A stretch of 64,000 nucleotides of DNA from Lactarius indigo (taxonomy: Eukaryota; Basidiomycota; Agaricomycetes; Russulales; Russulaceae). The position numbers and the translations under genes are program-made. The stretch spans positions 310,001-374,000 of the forward strand of contig JAFKAC010000012.1 of the NCBI GenBank assembly GCA_025766275.1, given 5' to 3'. Shown piece after piece: positions 23,535 to 36,689 of this stretch. A model generated the notes under the pieces. It saw only the letters and a list, made by a program, of their open reading frames with translations. It was not told the DNA's origin and ran no database searches. How positions within the stretch are numbered: the stretch's first letter is position 1; every line of letters begins with the position of its first letter.

Positions 23535-24720
23535 CCCTGGCAGTTTCATGCCAGGTCTGGGCGCCATAGTGCACGAAGTTCACCCATCCCTCTAGAGTCA
23601 TCCCACTCTTTCTCCTCAACTTTTGTACCGAATCCCGCTGTGCAGTTGCGGATCTCTCGTAGTAAGGCGTTCTTTCAGGTTCCTTCTACTTGAGAACATC
23701 GATTTGTAAAAGTTTTTGGCCAAGTCCCGTCCATCCATATCCGCCATCGCCCACGTGGTCCCAACCACGCTCCGGTACTCACATTACTGCATCACGACCG
23801 CGAGGTGCAACATTTCATCGGAGATGCTTTCGTCCGTTCAGCTCCGCCGTATGACAAACAAACGAGAATGCGAATTCGGCAACCGAAAGTTGAGAGCGTA
23901 CGACGTCAAGTGGGGTGAGGCATTGGTCTCCGCAGAGTTCAAACGAGAGGTCGAATGGCCTCCCGGTTTCTGATGTGCTATGATATGAAAAGTGAACGAA
24001 GCGGTGATCCCGGAGACTCGAAAGCACGGCAGCGGGTGTTGCGTCCTCCGATAGAAGACCCATCACCTGCGTAGTTAGCGCCTGGATGATCTCTATCTCT
24101 CCTCACACCTCCGGAAGGGACCCATCTAGTTGGACCACAAGAAGCACTGAGGGTCGACCCGAACCCTGTGGACTGGGCCCGCGAGAGTCGATAAGCGTCG
24201 ACAGTGTTGGCGTGTATGAAGAGATGTATAGGTCTGAGAAGTACTTTCCGTCGTTTGTTATTGGAAGAAGCTGGTCCCATCGCGTGGAGAGGGAGAGAAC
24301 AAAAGGCGGATGTTGAGCACCGCCAAATTCGGGATTGCTTTGGTATGTTCAACTCTCGGAGTTTCTCGACGGCTGGTCGGCCAACGAGTTCGTAGAGGTC
24401 ACCGAGGACTGACGCAAGTGTGAGTTCGTACTGTACTTCTCTGAATCGAGGCCGCATTTCTTTCGAGCGTTTTTAATAGTTCAATGACCGATCCTTAAGT
24501 TCGCTGGTAAGTTACGTTTATAGAAGCCTCCTGGCGTGGGAATTATAAAAGGAGGGCAGCCATACAAGGTGATGAGAATATCCGAGCGCAAATCGCAATG
24601 GTTTATGATGACGATTGGCCCGTCTAATGTGGCAGACCGCAGTGTGTCGAGTGAAGGTGTTGCTAATGCCATGTCGTTGAAGCCTCGTTGAAGGTGGGAA
24701 GGTCTTCGATCTACCAAGTG
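23535..24720 (-). pseudogene. CHAT-domain protein relic
   Basis: Read on the minus strand in changing frames, the parts of an Agaricomycete CHAT-domain C-terminus appear in order: SLDTLRSATLDGPIVIINH and SDILITLYGCPP (about 24690-24540), LASVLGDLYELVGRP, SRIWRCSTSAFCSLPLHAMG (about 24350-24260), ATPAAVLSSLRDHRFVHFSY (about 24040-23980), FELCGDQCLTPLDVVRSQL, SFVCHTAEL, RSVVGTTWAMADMDGRDLA (about 23770-23720), and finally MTLEGWVNFVHYGA (about 23590-23545). Frameshifts and at least one stop separate them, and the usual HFACHG catalytic His motif reads HFSYHST. It is a dead copy. The N-terminal repeat region expected upstream (24.7-26.4 kb) is not recognisable. Confidence 0.75.
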
Positions 24721-26426
24721 ATCACATCGCGCTCCTGTATAAGCTTATGTTGCTTGATCACAAGGCCACCAAACACTGCCTCCGGGGCCCTTATCATCCC
24801 TTATTGATCTTCATGTAGACAAGTATTGGTCATGATAGTTCTGGCTAGCCATATCTACGACTCCAATAAGTATTTGGATGAGCGTGACCCATTGTCGGAC
24901 GATAAGATAGTTGTGCTGGACACCGCCCCGTCTATCTCAAAATATCTGGTCGCTTTGCACGGACACATGATGGCGTAGGGAGTGTGTGGGAGAAAGGGGA
25001 TCGGAGTAGGTCACAGGGAGAAAGGCGCTCGAAGCGCTCAACGCCGAACCTTAGAAAACCAGAGGTCGTGGTGTTGAAACAGAACGGAAGCGGCACATAA
25101 TGCGCTGACTAAGGGAGTGTCGCTGGGACCAGATAACGGCGAAGGCTGCACACGTGTGAAGGCGCACCTGACTGCCACGGATCCGAGATGACGATGACCT
25201 GGGCTACCTCATGCTTTGATGACGTCAACTGATGCCAAACTTGGAAATTGGGACTGAAACCGGAGCCTGAGTATGGTCATACGGAAAACGCCTACATCGT
25301 TTCCAGTAGGTAACCACTGGCAGGTCGGCGTCACGCACCTGCCATCAATTCCAAATCACTATGGGTCCGTCCCTCATCCTACGGGTTGAGTTGGGATTTG
25401 ACTGCACTCATATATCGTCTGGGCTACTAAGCAACTGGACGTGCAGATCTCCATGTGAACTTGAACTTCGAGAACATGATTTGGAAATAGATACCCTGAT
25501 AAATACAGTGAGATTCTGTCAGGTCCGGACTGGAAACCAAGTGTTGACACTTGAGAGGCGTGCAAGAACTCCATAGATGACATATCCTTGGACATATCGA
25601 TGATGGTTAGAATTAGCCCAGAGGCCGAGCCTGAGTCGTAAGATGAATCCAGAATAAATTCTCATGACCTTTTCTGCTGCATGTTCTGAAAACGCGAATA
25701 TAATTGTAAGTCTGGAGCATGTGAAAACTGTCGAAGTGGCGTGTCGTACTGTACTGTCAGTTCTGAAGCATGTGTCGGCGTGATCGTTCCGGGTCAGACC
25801 GGTCAGGGTCCGTTCCCTCGGCCTCGTTCACATTTGACCCCATACTGTACTGTTCTCTACAGTATCAGCACAGTACACTGGCAGGAACCTTGCAGGAACC
25901 AGACCATAATTTTTGATAGCCGTGCCGGGTTCACGGCATACCGCCACAAATGGCCGCCACCAAGCCGATCTCTGTAACTGAAATCCCCCATGAGTAAATC
26001 TGCGCCAGCAGCCAATGTGCGCGAAATGTGCATACCTTGAGGGCCTCAAGTTAGGGCTTGCGTCGCTCGACGCCCTCAAGGATAACGTCACAACTAGATA
26101 TTATCGTGGGTACATGGGATAGACTCGGACTTGACTTGTCCGCGACACCAACACTTCGCACGAAGAAGCTGCCCATGCCCTTACTTGGAGGATGTTTTCC
26201 CACCTCAGATCCCAGGCAAAAACCTTGTTTGACAGCCTTCCAGCTCTAACGCAGGCACATTTACGAGGAGGTACGGACACACTCCCTCGCATTCGTGTTG
26301 TGCACATGTACCGACCCTGTTTCTTCTCGCGGCACCTGTGGTCCGGGCCTCGTCACGTACTAACCTATAAAACCTTCCCAGTTTGGGCGTCAACTCTGCC
26401 TTCCCTTTGGCACCTCCTTATCGATC
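24721..26426. other. gene-poor stretch upstream of the CHAT relic and the MFS gene
   Basis: No supported gene. Short frames on both strands lack motifs. The left part may be the unrecognisable N-terminal part of the CHAT relic. The last 150 bp before 26427 are presumably the MFS promoter (ACCTATAAAACC at about 26363). Confidence 0.4.
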
Positions 26427-28758
26427 ATGGCGCCTTCTGTGGAATGGGACTCATCAAAAGAAAAGGCGGGCGTCACTGTCACCGAGAAGATTGACGACAA
26501 GAATCGTGACCGCCCCGTTGGGTCAGACTCAGACTCAGAACGTCTTTCAGTCCTCGATTTCGGCGGGGACTCCCAGCTCCCACCACCACCCACGCTCACA
26601 CCTGAGCAGGAGAAAGCGCTCTACAGAAAGATCGATCTTCGCCTGATGCCCATTCTTGCATCCATGTACCTCCTGAGTTTCTTAGACCGAGGTTTAGGCC
26701 CTACCCTGTTATGTGCGCTCTACTGAACCGTCTAACGTCCCACGTGCTTTCCAGGAAACATCGGAAACGCCAAGCTTCAAGGCCTTGTAACACAGTTGCA
26801 TCTTACTGGGAACAAATACAATATCGCCCTGGTGCGTCTGATTTGATGGCGCTTATATGTACTTCCTAATCTAGACGCACGACACCAGACCATGTATTTT
26901 ATCGTGAGTTGCAATCTTCTTGATCTATCTACGAGTGCGATTTCTCACAAATCAATCATAGTCGTACAACCTGTTTGAATGCCCTGCAAAGTTAGCATGA
27001 TATTTTTTTGTGTTCATTTTGTCTGTCCTGATCAACGCATAGTTTGGTCTTGAAACGCTTGCGCCCGTCTCGTTTCCTGCCATTTATCACGGTCCTCTGG
27101 GGAACTATTGTAACGCTTATGGGTCTTGTCAAAACGTACGTCGTATCCCCTGCTTAGTGCGTTCCCAGCGCCAATCGTGTGGCAGGTACCCCCAACTCGT
27201 TGGCGTCCGCATCTGTCTCGGATTTGCCGAGGCCGGTCTTTTCCCCGGAGTGGTGTACTTGTGCGTGCTCTAACAAATGGGGACATACGCAGAGCAACAT
27301 TTATGTGTACTTGCACCGCAGCTTATCGATGTGGTACCCGCGCTCTATGTACCAGTTCCGCGTCGGCCTCTTTTTCGGCGCCGCCTCGATGGCAGGCGCT
27401 TTCTCTGGCCTGCTTGCCTATGCCATCTCGTTTATGGGCGGAACTGACGGCCTCCTTGGCTGGTCATGGATCTTCGTAAGTCTTCTACCCCCCTGTCGAA
27501 TAATGAGTATAAAGGGTTCGCTTGCACACAGATTCTCGAGGGTATCGCGACAGTAGTTGTTGGCATCATTGCTTTCTTCGTCATGGTCGACTTCCCAAAT
27601 ACTGCGAAGTTTCTCACGCCGGAGGAGAGGGCCTACGTTATCTGGAAGAAGAGTGCGTGTTGACATTACACAGTTGACTTGCTCATAAAGCTGGGATCTG
27701 TGACAGAATATGACAATTCATCCGTTGGAGAAGAGGAACACTTTAGCGTACGCCACATATTCGCTGCGCTCACGGACTGGCAGGTCTGGTTGCACATTCT
27801 CGTATACATGTCCATCGTCGGACCGCGTGCGTATTAACTCAGAGAATTCCTTCCTCGAGGCGTGTAGGCTGACGCGTGTGCTTCGACAGTCTACGGAATT
27901 TCTCTTTTCTTGCCGTGCGTACTTCTGCCTCTTGCGTACCTGACAGGCCTTCGCAGACCCTGATCGACACTTCTTTAAATCTGCAGTTCCATCATCCACA
28001 CGTTCGGCTTCTCTACGGCCGTCTCTCAGCTGCTCACTGTCCCCCCGTACATTGTTGCCAGTACGTCCTGCTTCTGCGCCATGTGCCGGCGATGCATCTA
28101 ACGCGGCTATTTTCGTACCAGCCGTGATGGTGTATGTCTTTGCATTGTGGTCTGACCGCATCCAGCGCCGCTCGCCTTTCATCCTCGCGGGGCTCTGCTG
28201 TCTCCTCATTGGATTCTCCATCAACATCTCGAACGCCTCCGCGGGTGTCAAGTACTTCGGTACATTCTTCTGCGTCACCGGGTCGTACGCCGCCTTCCCC
28301 GGCGTTGTCAGCTGGTGAGACCTTAACTTCGGCGCGCTCCGAATTCCAAGTACCGACTGACATGCACCGCACCGGCACCAGGCTCGGGAACAACCTCGCG
28401 GGGCAGTACAAGCGGGGCGTGGGTATGGCGCTCCATATCGGCATCGGCAACTTTGCGGGCGCTATCGCGTCGAACGTATTCCGCACGCAGGACGCCCCGC
28501 GCTACATAATCGGTCGTGCGTAACTTACCTCCCCCCCGTCGTTCCTGTCGCTCGCTCGTTAATTTATGCTGCACAGATGGCATCATGCTCATGTTCGTCG
28601 GCATCGGGTTCGTGACTATCCCGATCATAGTGCTCATGTACCGCCGCATCAACCACGCACGTGACGAAGCGGCCGCGCGGCCGGACGCGGTAAAACTCTC
28701 CGCGAGGCAGCTGCGCGAGCTCGGAGACCGCGCGCCGGACTTCAGGTACATGTATTGA
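26427..28758 (+). CDS. MFS transporter, anion:cation symporter (allantoate/nicotinate permease) family
   Basis: Exons can be followed from ATG at 26427 (Kozak-like ATCATGGC) to TGA at 28758. The cytoplasmic N-terminus is acidic and ends at LTPEQEKALYRKIDLRLMP, the usual start of Dal5/Tna1-type carriers. Transmembrane blocks follow: ILASMYLLSFLDRGNIGNAK, SYNLFECPANLVLKR, SRFLPFITVLWGTIVTLMG, VRICLGFAEAGLFPG, YQFRVGLFFGAASMAGAFSG, DGLLGWSWIFILEGIATVV, LYGISLFLPSIIHTFGFS, then the second half to GVGMALHIGIGNFAGAIASN. A 15 bp microexon (26889-26903) encodes TMYFI. The C-terminus LGDRAPDFRYMY matches the typical F-R-Y end of the family. The probable substrate is an organic anion; the exact one cannot be told. 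Confidence 0.85.
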
Positions 28759-29177
28759 GTATGTGAAGCCCTCTGTATTGTATGCCCCCAGTTGCACTTT
28801 CTTTATGTTTTTCTTAGCCTTACACCCCCTATTGTATAAAATTTACTTGTGACAGAAACCGTAGTTCCCGTGCGTCAGGACGGCGCGACGCTGACTCGCG
28901 ATCCTGGACTTACCTCTTTCCAACGATCGATCGTCCTCATGCGTCGCCATGATGCAATTGAAAAGTTCGCAAATGAAGGGACACTGTAAGTACAGGATCT
29001 TCGTGAAGTACAACAAAACAGAGGGATGTAATGCCATTCTTTTATATCTGCCTCTCTGCCTCTACAGACTCTGGTATACTATGACATCGAAATTTTACTG
29101 CGCCTGTGTGGCCATCTCACAAGGCTCACGCCCATGGGAGGGGAATCAATCATTGCACCCGGGTATTATGGTGCGCG
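28759..29177. terminator. convergent 3' region of the MFS and F-box genes
   Basis: 419 bp between two stop codons facing each other. No gene is seen. Confidence 0.35.
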
Positions 29178-30944
29178 TCATCCCGAAGAGGACAACAGCT
29201 CTTGCGCAGGTGACGCTACAGTACGGAAATGGATGGACTCTGATTCCAAGTCCGGGTCCCACTGGCGATAGTAGTGGTGATGGTCAGCAAGCACGACGCA
29301 AGTATTTTTTTAAATAAAATAAGAATGGATGTACGCACCAGTATCTCCGCCATCCACTCGTCATCGAGGAACACGCGTCTCCCGACATTCTCCTTCCTGA
29401 AAGACACGAACGGCAATTCGCACCTGACGTCCTCCTCGAAGCACGCCTGCGCGGACAGTACCGTGACCACTGGCGCGGGGCGCAGCGCGCGCACGCGATG
29501 CGGATTGAAGTCACGCAAGTCCAGCACGTAGTGGTCGCGCAGGTGCGAATACTTGACGAGCACGCACCGCGAGCCCGCGAGGCTGAGCGAGTCGTTCTGC
29601 GGATCGAGCTCCAGCCAGTGCGTCGCGCGCGGGCCCCAATCGTCCCACTTCCTTGCGGTCGGCGGCTCGGCAGCGAGCGCAAGAAGCGTGCGCCGGCGGG
29701 TGATAAAGACGATCCGCCTCCCATGATCAGTGTGGAAGTAGACGTCAAATGCGAGGATGTCGTCCTCGGGGTTTCTCCTGAATGGGAACGCTGCGAGGGA
29801 GGATCTCCCTGATAATTGGTGGGTACCGGAAAGTGGAGCGGGTTGGGACAATCGGATGTCGGATATTTGTTGCCCTCTGATTAGGCTCGGGAGCATAAGC
29901 AGAGAAACAGCCTGGAGGGTAGGCAAGGCGACACGGCCTGTGGCAGGCAAGACGAGCTTGCATAGTTCGAGCTCGAAGGTATCGCGCAGGGCAAATGCGA
30001 GCGTATCACGTGATAAGAATGTGACTGCAGTGCTGTAAGTGCCAGGCCGTCCTCTTCGAAGCTATCAGTGTGAGTTTGTAAGAAAGCTCTGTGTGACGAT
30101 GTCGGACTGTGAGCGAACGTGCCTGTGTGATCCGGCCAATCTTCCACTCGACCAGGAATACGTAAACTCCGGGCACAGGGTCTCTGATCTGTTGCGCGTC
30201 GAGGATGACGACCATGTTGTCACCACAACACTCCATACCCGTGCCTTGAACATTCACAAGCTGGCTGAACTGCAGGCAGTGTTTTGCGGCGCTAGGGTGC
30301 ATATCGGAGGTAGAGAATTGATGAAATTGTACCTCGGGAACCCCTCTTCGCCCGAAGGACCTGTGAATTACATCAATACTCACTCTGCCAATCTAATGTG
30401 ACGGAAATGGCAGGAATACGTACTGATATATTATCGCCATAAGGTCGTTTTCAGGGGCATATGTGTAAGATTGGACAAGGATGTCGCCGCCTAGGTTAGG
30501 GATACTGAATCGGCCGATGGATTTAGATTCGTTGAGGAGGCGCAGGATGTCAAGGTAACAGTAGCCTCCGGCGAGACGGATACCGTTGAACTGGGTGCTG
30601 ATGATAACACCGCTTTGCACGATGCACTTCTTTGCATCTAAGCCAACTGCTGATAGCGGGTAGCGTTGAAATGGCTCGTTGGACACGCTGAGCTCGAGCC
30701 AAGCTTTTTCCCAGGCGTCCAGCGCCTTTACCCTTTCGGGGATGGACATGTCCGAGACGAGAGGGTCGCGCAAGCCGTGAAGCATGGTGCGGATTAGATA
30801 TTGCATAAGAGGGGACTCTGAGATTAACGCGAACAAGCGTCGGCACGAAAGGAAGCAGGAGGCGAGATCTGCTAGGGTCAATTTGACCGCTATGGACAGG
30901 AGGACCTCATCTGGAAGGTCGAGAAGGAAACATTTGGAGGCCAT
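29178..30944 (-). CDS. F-box protein
   Basis: Four exons (30944-30424, 30360-30119, 30024-29339, 29261-29178) join in frame to 510 residues. The F-box is near the start: LLDLPDEVLLSIAVKLTLAD followed by LASCFLSCRRLF. The long C-terminal region has the blocks seen in the common Agaricomycete F-box family (LVQSYTYAPENDLMA, VFLVEWKIGRIT, LTFLSRDTLAFAL, ILAFDVYFH, HYVLDLRDFNPHRVRA, LPFVSFRKE). Such proteins are expected to recruit substrates to SCF ubiquitin ligases; the target is unknown. An upstream in-frame ATG at 31004 would add 20 residues; I prefer 30944, which places the F-box right at the N-terminus. The gene is divergent from Rtf1, with 256 bp between the starts. Confidence 0.82.
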
Positions 30945-31200
30945 TGCATTCAGAAGACAGATGGCGAAGTACGTTATGAGCTCCCCGTGATGGTGGTGGG
31001 GCAAAGAAGAGGACGAGAGGTGATGGGGAGGAATTTCCCCACAGCGCGCTTACTTACTCGGACCGGCGATTGCAGGAACTATTACATAATAGATCTGTCG
31101 GCAAACAGCGGGACCTGTTGTCTGTTTCGCCACCGCCCGCTGGATCCGAGGAATTACAACACCGCATACATCGCCCTTTCCCCTTTGTCACCGACCCACC
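30945..31200. promoter_or_regulatory. shared divergent promoter of the F-box gene and Rtf1
   Basis: 256 bp separate the two start codons. No clear TATA box is visible. Confidence 0.5.
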
Positions 31201-33286
31201 ATGTCTGACTCTGATGGCGATTTCTCAGACGAGCTTTTGGAGCTTGCAGGCGCAACAGAGAAAAAGCGCAAGCGCCGCGAGGGTTCGTCGAAAAGCGAAG
31301 CAAAGCGGCGGAAAGCTCTAGGGTGAGCTGGAATGAGTTCATGGTCCCCCCCTAGCCTTAAGACCTTCTCCAAATAGCGAAATGGATAGTACTTCGGATG
31401 CCGAGGGGCCTGAGAGTGAAGAAGAAAACCCTTACCCACTCGAAGGCAAATACATCGACGAATACGACCGCCAGCGGTACATAGCCACACTCTCGCCCTG
31501 CGTCCGGGACACAACTAAGAGCTTTATAGGCTTTTGGAAATGCCCGAAATAGAGCGAGAGGAGGTCCTTGCTCAGCGACTGGAGGAGCTCCAGCGCATTA
31601 CAGACAAGCGAAACCTTGACCAAATGCTGAAAGCCCAGAAAGCTGGTGACGGAGACAGCATTGTCAAAGCAGCAAAACGTGCGTTTACTATGACATTCTC
31701 TTCTCAAATAATTCTAATGCCTTTCTAGGTCAGCATACCATTCGCGGCGCGACTAAGGAAAAGTCGCGGAAACTTGATGAGTTAAAGGCGAAACGGAGAG
31801 CAAAGGATGAGAGAAAGCGAGTACGTACCTCAACCTCACGGTCCATCGCTCTCTCTCAGTCCTGTTTAAGTCTCGGGGCTCTCCGAAGCGCGACCGGTCG
31901 TCGTCTCCCATGGAGATGGAAACTTCTGACGATGAAGAAGACGGACAAATTACCAAGTTTGAGCAGGAGGAAGAAAAGGAACGTAAACTCTTTGGCATGG
32001 CACATCCGAACGACGAACCTATGACTCTGGAAGATCTGAACAAGGCGCGGTTGACGCGAGATTCCCTTGCAAAACACTTTTTGGCCCCTTGGTTCGAGGA
32101 CCTCGTCAAAGGTATTGCCTAATGCGCTACTCGGCCCCCCTTTTTTCTGACCGTTCACCTAGGAGCGTATGTGCGTTACCTCGTGGGACCAGATAAATAT
32201 CGCATCTATGAAATTCATCGTGCGTCGCCCTTTGCACCCTTGTAACTTCTCCTGAACTCCTTCTAGAAATTCAAATACACAGTAAACACTATAAAATCAA
32301 TGATAACATCACTTGTAATTTGGCCCTCGAACTCAAGTACGGCTCTTCGATAGATGTGTTCCCTATGGACAAAGTTTCAAACGTGGACTTTACTGAGGTC
32401 AGTCGATATTGGAAGGCGGACCCCGAAGCTGCGCCGACATGCACTACAGGCGGAGCTTGGTCGCTTTAAGCTCACATGGGAGACTTCCCGCATCAAGCTA
32501 CCAACAAAGCGTGAGTTGGAAAAGAAGACCAACCAAATGGCAAAACTCGTCAGCCAACCGATGACCGAAGTGGGTTTCGTAGCCGTCATCGCCTCTTGCC
32601 CCACACTCAGCCACAAACCTTGCAGAGCGACATTGCAGCCATGCTTCGGGCGAAAAGCCAATTGCAGGGCGACAGCGGCAAGCCACAGGCGGCCAACTGG
32701 GCAAAGCTAGAGCGTGCGCGGCTAACACAGCTGCGTACGCTCGCTATGCGACGCAACGACAAGGCGGAAGTTACCGTCCTCGACGCGCAACTTGCAGATC
32801 TGGCTGTCGAGAACCCCCCCGCGTCGACTGATTCGGCAGAGGACGCTAGCGCATTGCTCGCGAAAGTGAACGAACGCAATCGCAAGGCGAATCTCGAGGC
32901 AATTCGCCGCGCGGAGCTCCAGGAGGCGGAACGGAAGCGCCGCGAGCGCCGACTTGGTACGCCGACCGCTCTTGACCCCAGCGCGCGGCTGCGTACAGTC
33001 CCGCGCTTGTTTGCGTCAAGGTATGCTTTCCCCTCTCTTTGGTCCCCCCCACTGAGAACTGACGATCGTGTTTTTATTTTATTTTCCTTGTCATGCCCCC
33101 AGGTCCACCACGCCAAATCCCCCCGGTGGGTCGCCCGCGCCAGACGCGCACGCAACGCCGTCGAAGGACTCTCCCCAGTCGAGCGCCGCACCGGCGCAGA
33201 GCCCATCCAAGGCGGGTGCGAATGGGAAGGGCGATTTCCATGCACGCGTTCTTGAAACGATCGAGATTGATTTGGGCGACTTTTGA
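31201..33286 (+). CDS. RTF1: Rtf1, Paf1 complex subunit with Plus3 domain
   Basis: Ten exons (31201-31322, 31378-31476, 31530-31678, 31729-31820, 31871-32111, 32163-32219, 32267-32397, 32450-32569, 32626-33020, 33103-33286) join in frame to 529 residues. The acidic N-terminus MSDSDGDFSDELLELAGATE is followed by Lys/Arg-rich and acidic stretches with coiled-coil character (EEVLAQRLEELQRITDKR). The Plus3 domain, about residues 200-330, shows DLNKARLTRDSLAKHFLAPW, AYVRYLVGPDKYRIYEIH and IKLPTKRELEKKTNQMAKL. The C-terminus ends in FHARVLETIEIDLGDF. The protein binds elongating RNA polymerase II and supports histone H2B ubiquitination in characterised fungi; here this is inferred from the family. 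Confidence 0.92.
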
Positions 33287-34673
33287 TGTACAGTGCTTTC
33301 ACCGTGATTCGTTTTCTCTGCGGCTGCTTCTCGTCGCCTCTGCTCTAGCATCGTGCAAACATGCCTACCCATACTCACACACTCTCCACTCCCATTGCGT
33401 CTTAGTAAATGGTTTTTTTGTCTGGACGGGAAATATTTTGGTTCTTTGGTGGTGTAGATATTTTTTTTTACCGTATTAGTCTTCGTTGGTTGGTCCGTGT
33501 CGCTCAGGCTCACTTGGAGCCTGCCAATCAGTCACGTCGACTGGTGATTTGTAATCTAGGCCCCATCCCTCCTGCACAGTTACCGAGGCGTCCTATTATA
33601 CCCCGTCCAAATGGCACGTCCCATGTTCGTGGCGCTAATGTGAGCGTGAAAGTGGAGAGGTGCGCAAGTGGCTACTAATTTGGTTTTATTGAGACAAACT
33701 GAACCCGCGCATTACCCACAGGCCGGGTAGCAAAGCAGAGCAGAGGCCCCAGTCGTAGTGCGTCCTCGAGCTTGCACCGCATGTAATATATAGAACCAGA
33801 ACGACGCAGACGTAGAAATACCCTGGGAAAACGGTGACTGTCTATTTTCATCACCTGTGCTGAAGCCATTTTTAGCTAACCCTCATCTGCGCAGAGTTCG
33901 GGCGCAATGTTCGGGCGTACATTCCGACGCTTCCATGCCTCGGTGACCTCGACCCGCATTATGTTATGCATTGATCCTCGTATGTACGATTGAACCGGCC
34001 ATATATACCCCGCTGCGATTGTGGGGGCGTTGCAACGATGGAAAGCCTGGGTGAAACCTTTGCCAGTTCATCTGGTCCTTTCCGATCCGTTGTCACGTCA
34101 TCGACAGCTTTCGTTCCACTGCAAAGCCGGCCGTCTCTGCATCGCAGACAGGACACCTGTATATTCCGTAAGGGTGTTGGCGGCCGGGCTATCTATCTAC
34201 CAGCCTTTCGGAGCATCATTCTAGTGCTAGCGGGAAGCTTCGCTGCGGCCGCTGCGGTCCCATTTTGTATATTTTCTCACCCCACACCGCACATCTACCA
34301 TTCGATATTCTCATTCCCCTTGTGACATACGACATTTCCATCCGCCGGCTCTCTGGCTGTTAGAGGTACCGTAGCCCGACTCGTTTCGGTTTCTGTTTTC
34401 GTTGGTAGTCTCAGTCACCGAGACCAATAATCCAGTGCTGCGAGACGTGGGGTACAAGTTTCACGTTATCAGAATGGAAGGAATGGACTCGGATCCGAGT
34501 AAACCCTTAATTTAACTTCTCCGAGATTAGTATACTACTGTACTTGGAAACACAGAAGTGATACGCTGTCAGCACCTTTACTCATGAAGGGCGGGCCGGC
34601 ATATCCGGGAGGGTATGAATAGTATCGACATCTTGCGTTTGCGATTGTTGGTGTTCTTGTTGTTCTCTTCTCA
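33287..34673. other. intergenic region between Rtf1 and the CCC1-type transporter
   Basis: No supported gene. A 64-codon minus frame (33869-33675) and a 111-codon plus frame (33990-34325) have no recognisable motif, and a homology search would be needed to exclude small genes. Confidence 0.35.
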
Positions 34674-35792
34674 ATGTCCTCTGACGCCCCCACCTCAGTT
34701 CGACTCCCACGCACAACCGCCAATGGCACGCTCACGCGAAACAAGCCACCCGTCTGGGCCATCGACGCCTCGAGCCCTTCAGTGCAGACTCCGCTCCCTG
34801 CAAAGTGCTCGCGACATTCGCGCGAAGGCGAGGTCTGCTGCCAGGAGCTAAAAGGAGACGACGAGAGGCAGCTCATTGACCCAGATGTCATCCGTGACGT
34901 GTACGTACCTTTTTCTGTTTTTTTTCTTCTTCGGGGACGCAAACGACTGCAGGGACATCGCTTCCCATGCCACCCCACCTCATCAGGAAATAGGCGCTCA
35001 ACTCTCTCTGCAGTGTCATCGGTCTCTCAGACGGCCTCACGGTGCCCTTCGCGCTCACAGCGGGCCTGTCTTCCCTCGGAGAGTCCAAGCTCGTCGTCCT
35101 CGGCGGTATCGCCGAGCTCATCGCCGGCGCGATATCTATGGGCATCGGGGGCTTCCTCGCGTCGCAGGCGGAGCGCGACCACTACCGCTTCCTGCGGCGC
35201 ACGACCAAGGCGCGCGTGCTCCGCTCGTGCGATGGCGAGATAGAGCGCGAAGTGCACGCCGTGCTCGGCGCAGTCGGCGTCGACGAGAAGGTCTCGCGCG
35301 AGGTCGCGCATAGCTTGCTCGAGGTCGAGTCTACCGCCGAGCGCAGTAGCGGCCTGTCAGACGAGGAGCATGGGCTGCGGTGGAGCCAGTCTGTCGGCAT
35401 CACTGAGTTTCTACTCAAATTTGGCGCGGGCCTCGGTACGCATGTAAAATTGTATGTTATGTAATTGGACTGACTTGAGTTTCGTAGAGGAGGTTCCCAC
35501 ACGGCGCCTCTACGCGTCCGCCTTCACGATTGGCATGGGCTATCTGTTGGGCGGTGCGATTCCATTACTTCCCTATTTCTTCATCCCAAAGGCACATATC
35601 GCGCTCATGTACTCGTCCCTCTTCACCGGGATCGTGCTACTGGTCTTCGGTGCTGTCAAGGCGAGAGTCACTGGTGCGGCGGGTAAAGGTGCTAGTGGAT
35701 ACATCTGGGGTGCAGTGAGTACTTTGGCCGTCGGCGGTGCGGCTGCGGCTGCGGCGTACGGCATAGTAGCCTTGTTGGAAGTGGATGAGTGA
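34674..35792 (+). CDS. CCC1/VIT1-family vacuolar iron/manganese transporter
   Basis: Three exons (34674-34900, 35014-35435, 35488-35792) give 317 residues. After a hydrophilic N-terminus come VIGLSDGLTVPFALTAGLSS (first transmembrane segment, with the D and G residues conserved in CCC1/VIT1), LVVLGGIAELIAGAISMGIG and GFLASQAERDHY (second segment and the start of the cytosolic metal-binding helix region). Acidic residues follow in the loop (CDGEIEREVHAVL, HSLLEVESTAE). Three more hydrophobic segments close the protein: ASAFTIGMGYLLGGAIPLL, ALMYSSLFTGIVLLVFGAV, and WGAVSTLAVGGAAAAAAYGI. Members move ferrous iron or manganese into the vacuole. The assignment to the family is firm; metal preference is not visible. 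Confidence 0.9.
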
Positions 35793-36689
35793 AATCATTT
35801 ATATCCGTACGGTTTTTCTATTATACATCTTGTCTTCTACGTCTACCCCTCAGATTTGATAACATACTATTCTACGATGCATTAGGGCAAGTGTAGTATT
35901 CCATATGTAGGAAGGAGTCTGTATAGTGCACCCTGTCCTATGGTTGCATCCCCTCTGGAGATGTTCAAAATAATCGATAGGCAATCCCTTGGTATGACCG
36001 CTATTTGGTCTTGTGAGGTGCACGAGCTTCAAGTCTTGAAAATCTTTGAGGTGTCCCCTACACTGGCAACTTGAAGTGGCCGCGACTCGAACTTGAAAGA
36101 GCCCCGTTCGGCCTTTCACAATGATGGTCTCCTCGAAACCTCCCTCACCGGACAATCGAACGCATCGCAATGAAGGTCAACTGGCACGCCCCTGAGTGCT
36201 ATACATACACCGGGGTATGCGTCGTTTGATTAATCTGATCACCCAATAGTAGTTGGTCGGTGGAATGCCATACAGAGTCAGCTCTTTGGATCTTGAGTCC
36301 GAGCTCGGGAGCCTGGGAATGAAAGGGCTGCACATGCATAAGATAACTGCCCTCCGCCAGTTTCCCGAGCTCTCGCACAAATGGGGCTTTCTCTGGCTTT
36401 CATGCCCTCCGTGTCTTCTCTTTCGATCTGGTATGTGCTTGGTGTTGTGAATACAGGGGGTCCGTTTCGATTAATTTCCTGCATCTTGCACCACTACATC
36501 ACGAGTCGAGTCTGGATCGATCGGACCCTTTGTCGGGAAATTGTCGGCGCATCGCAGTCGTTGATGACGTCATGTCTGTACAATTTGCCTAACTTTTATG
36601 GTTTCACAAAGTCACAATGACGTGACAAACCACTGGTACAGCACCACTGTGAAACTGCGTAGTACTGCGGCCAGTGCCAGTGCACTATA
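35793..36689. other. intergenic region before the surface-protein cluster
   Basis: No gene is recognised. A 106-codon minus frame (36170-35850) shows no motif. A tRNA-like CGAACTT stretch near 36085 does not fold. Confidence 0.35.

Noticed and set aside
32607..33302. Minus-strand open frame of 231 codons
   Set aside because: It lies entirely opposite the Rtf1 3' exons, whose plus-strand frame is supported by family motifs.
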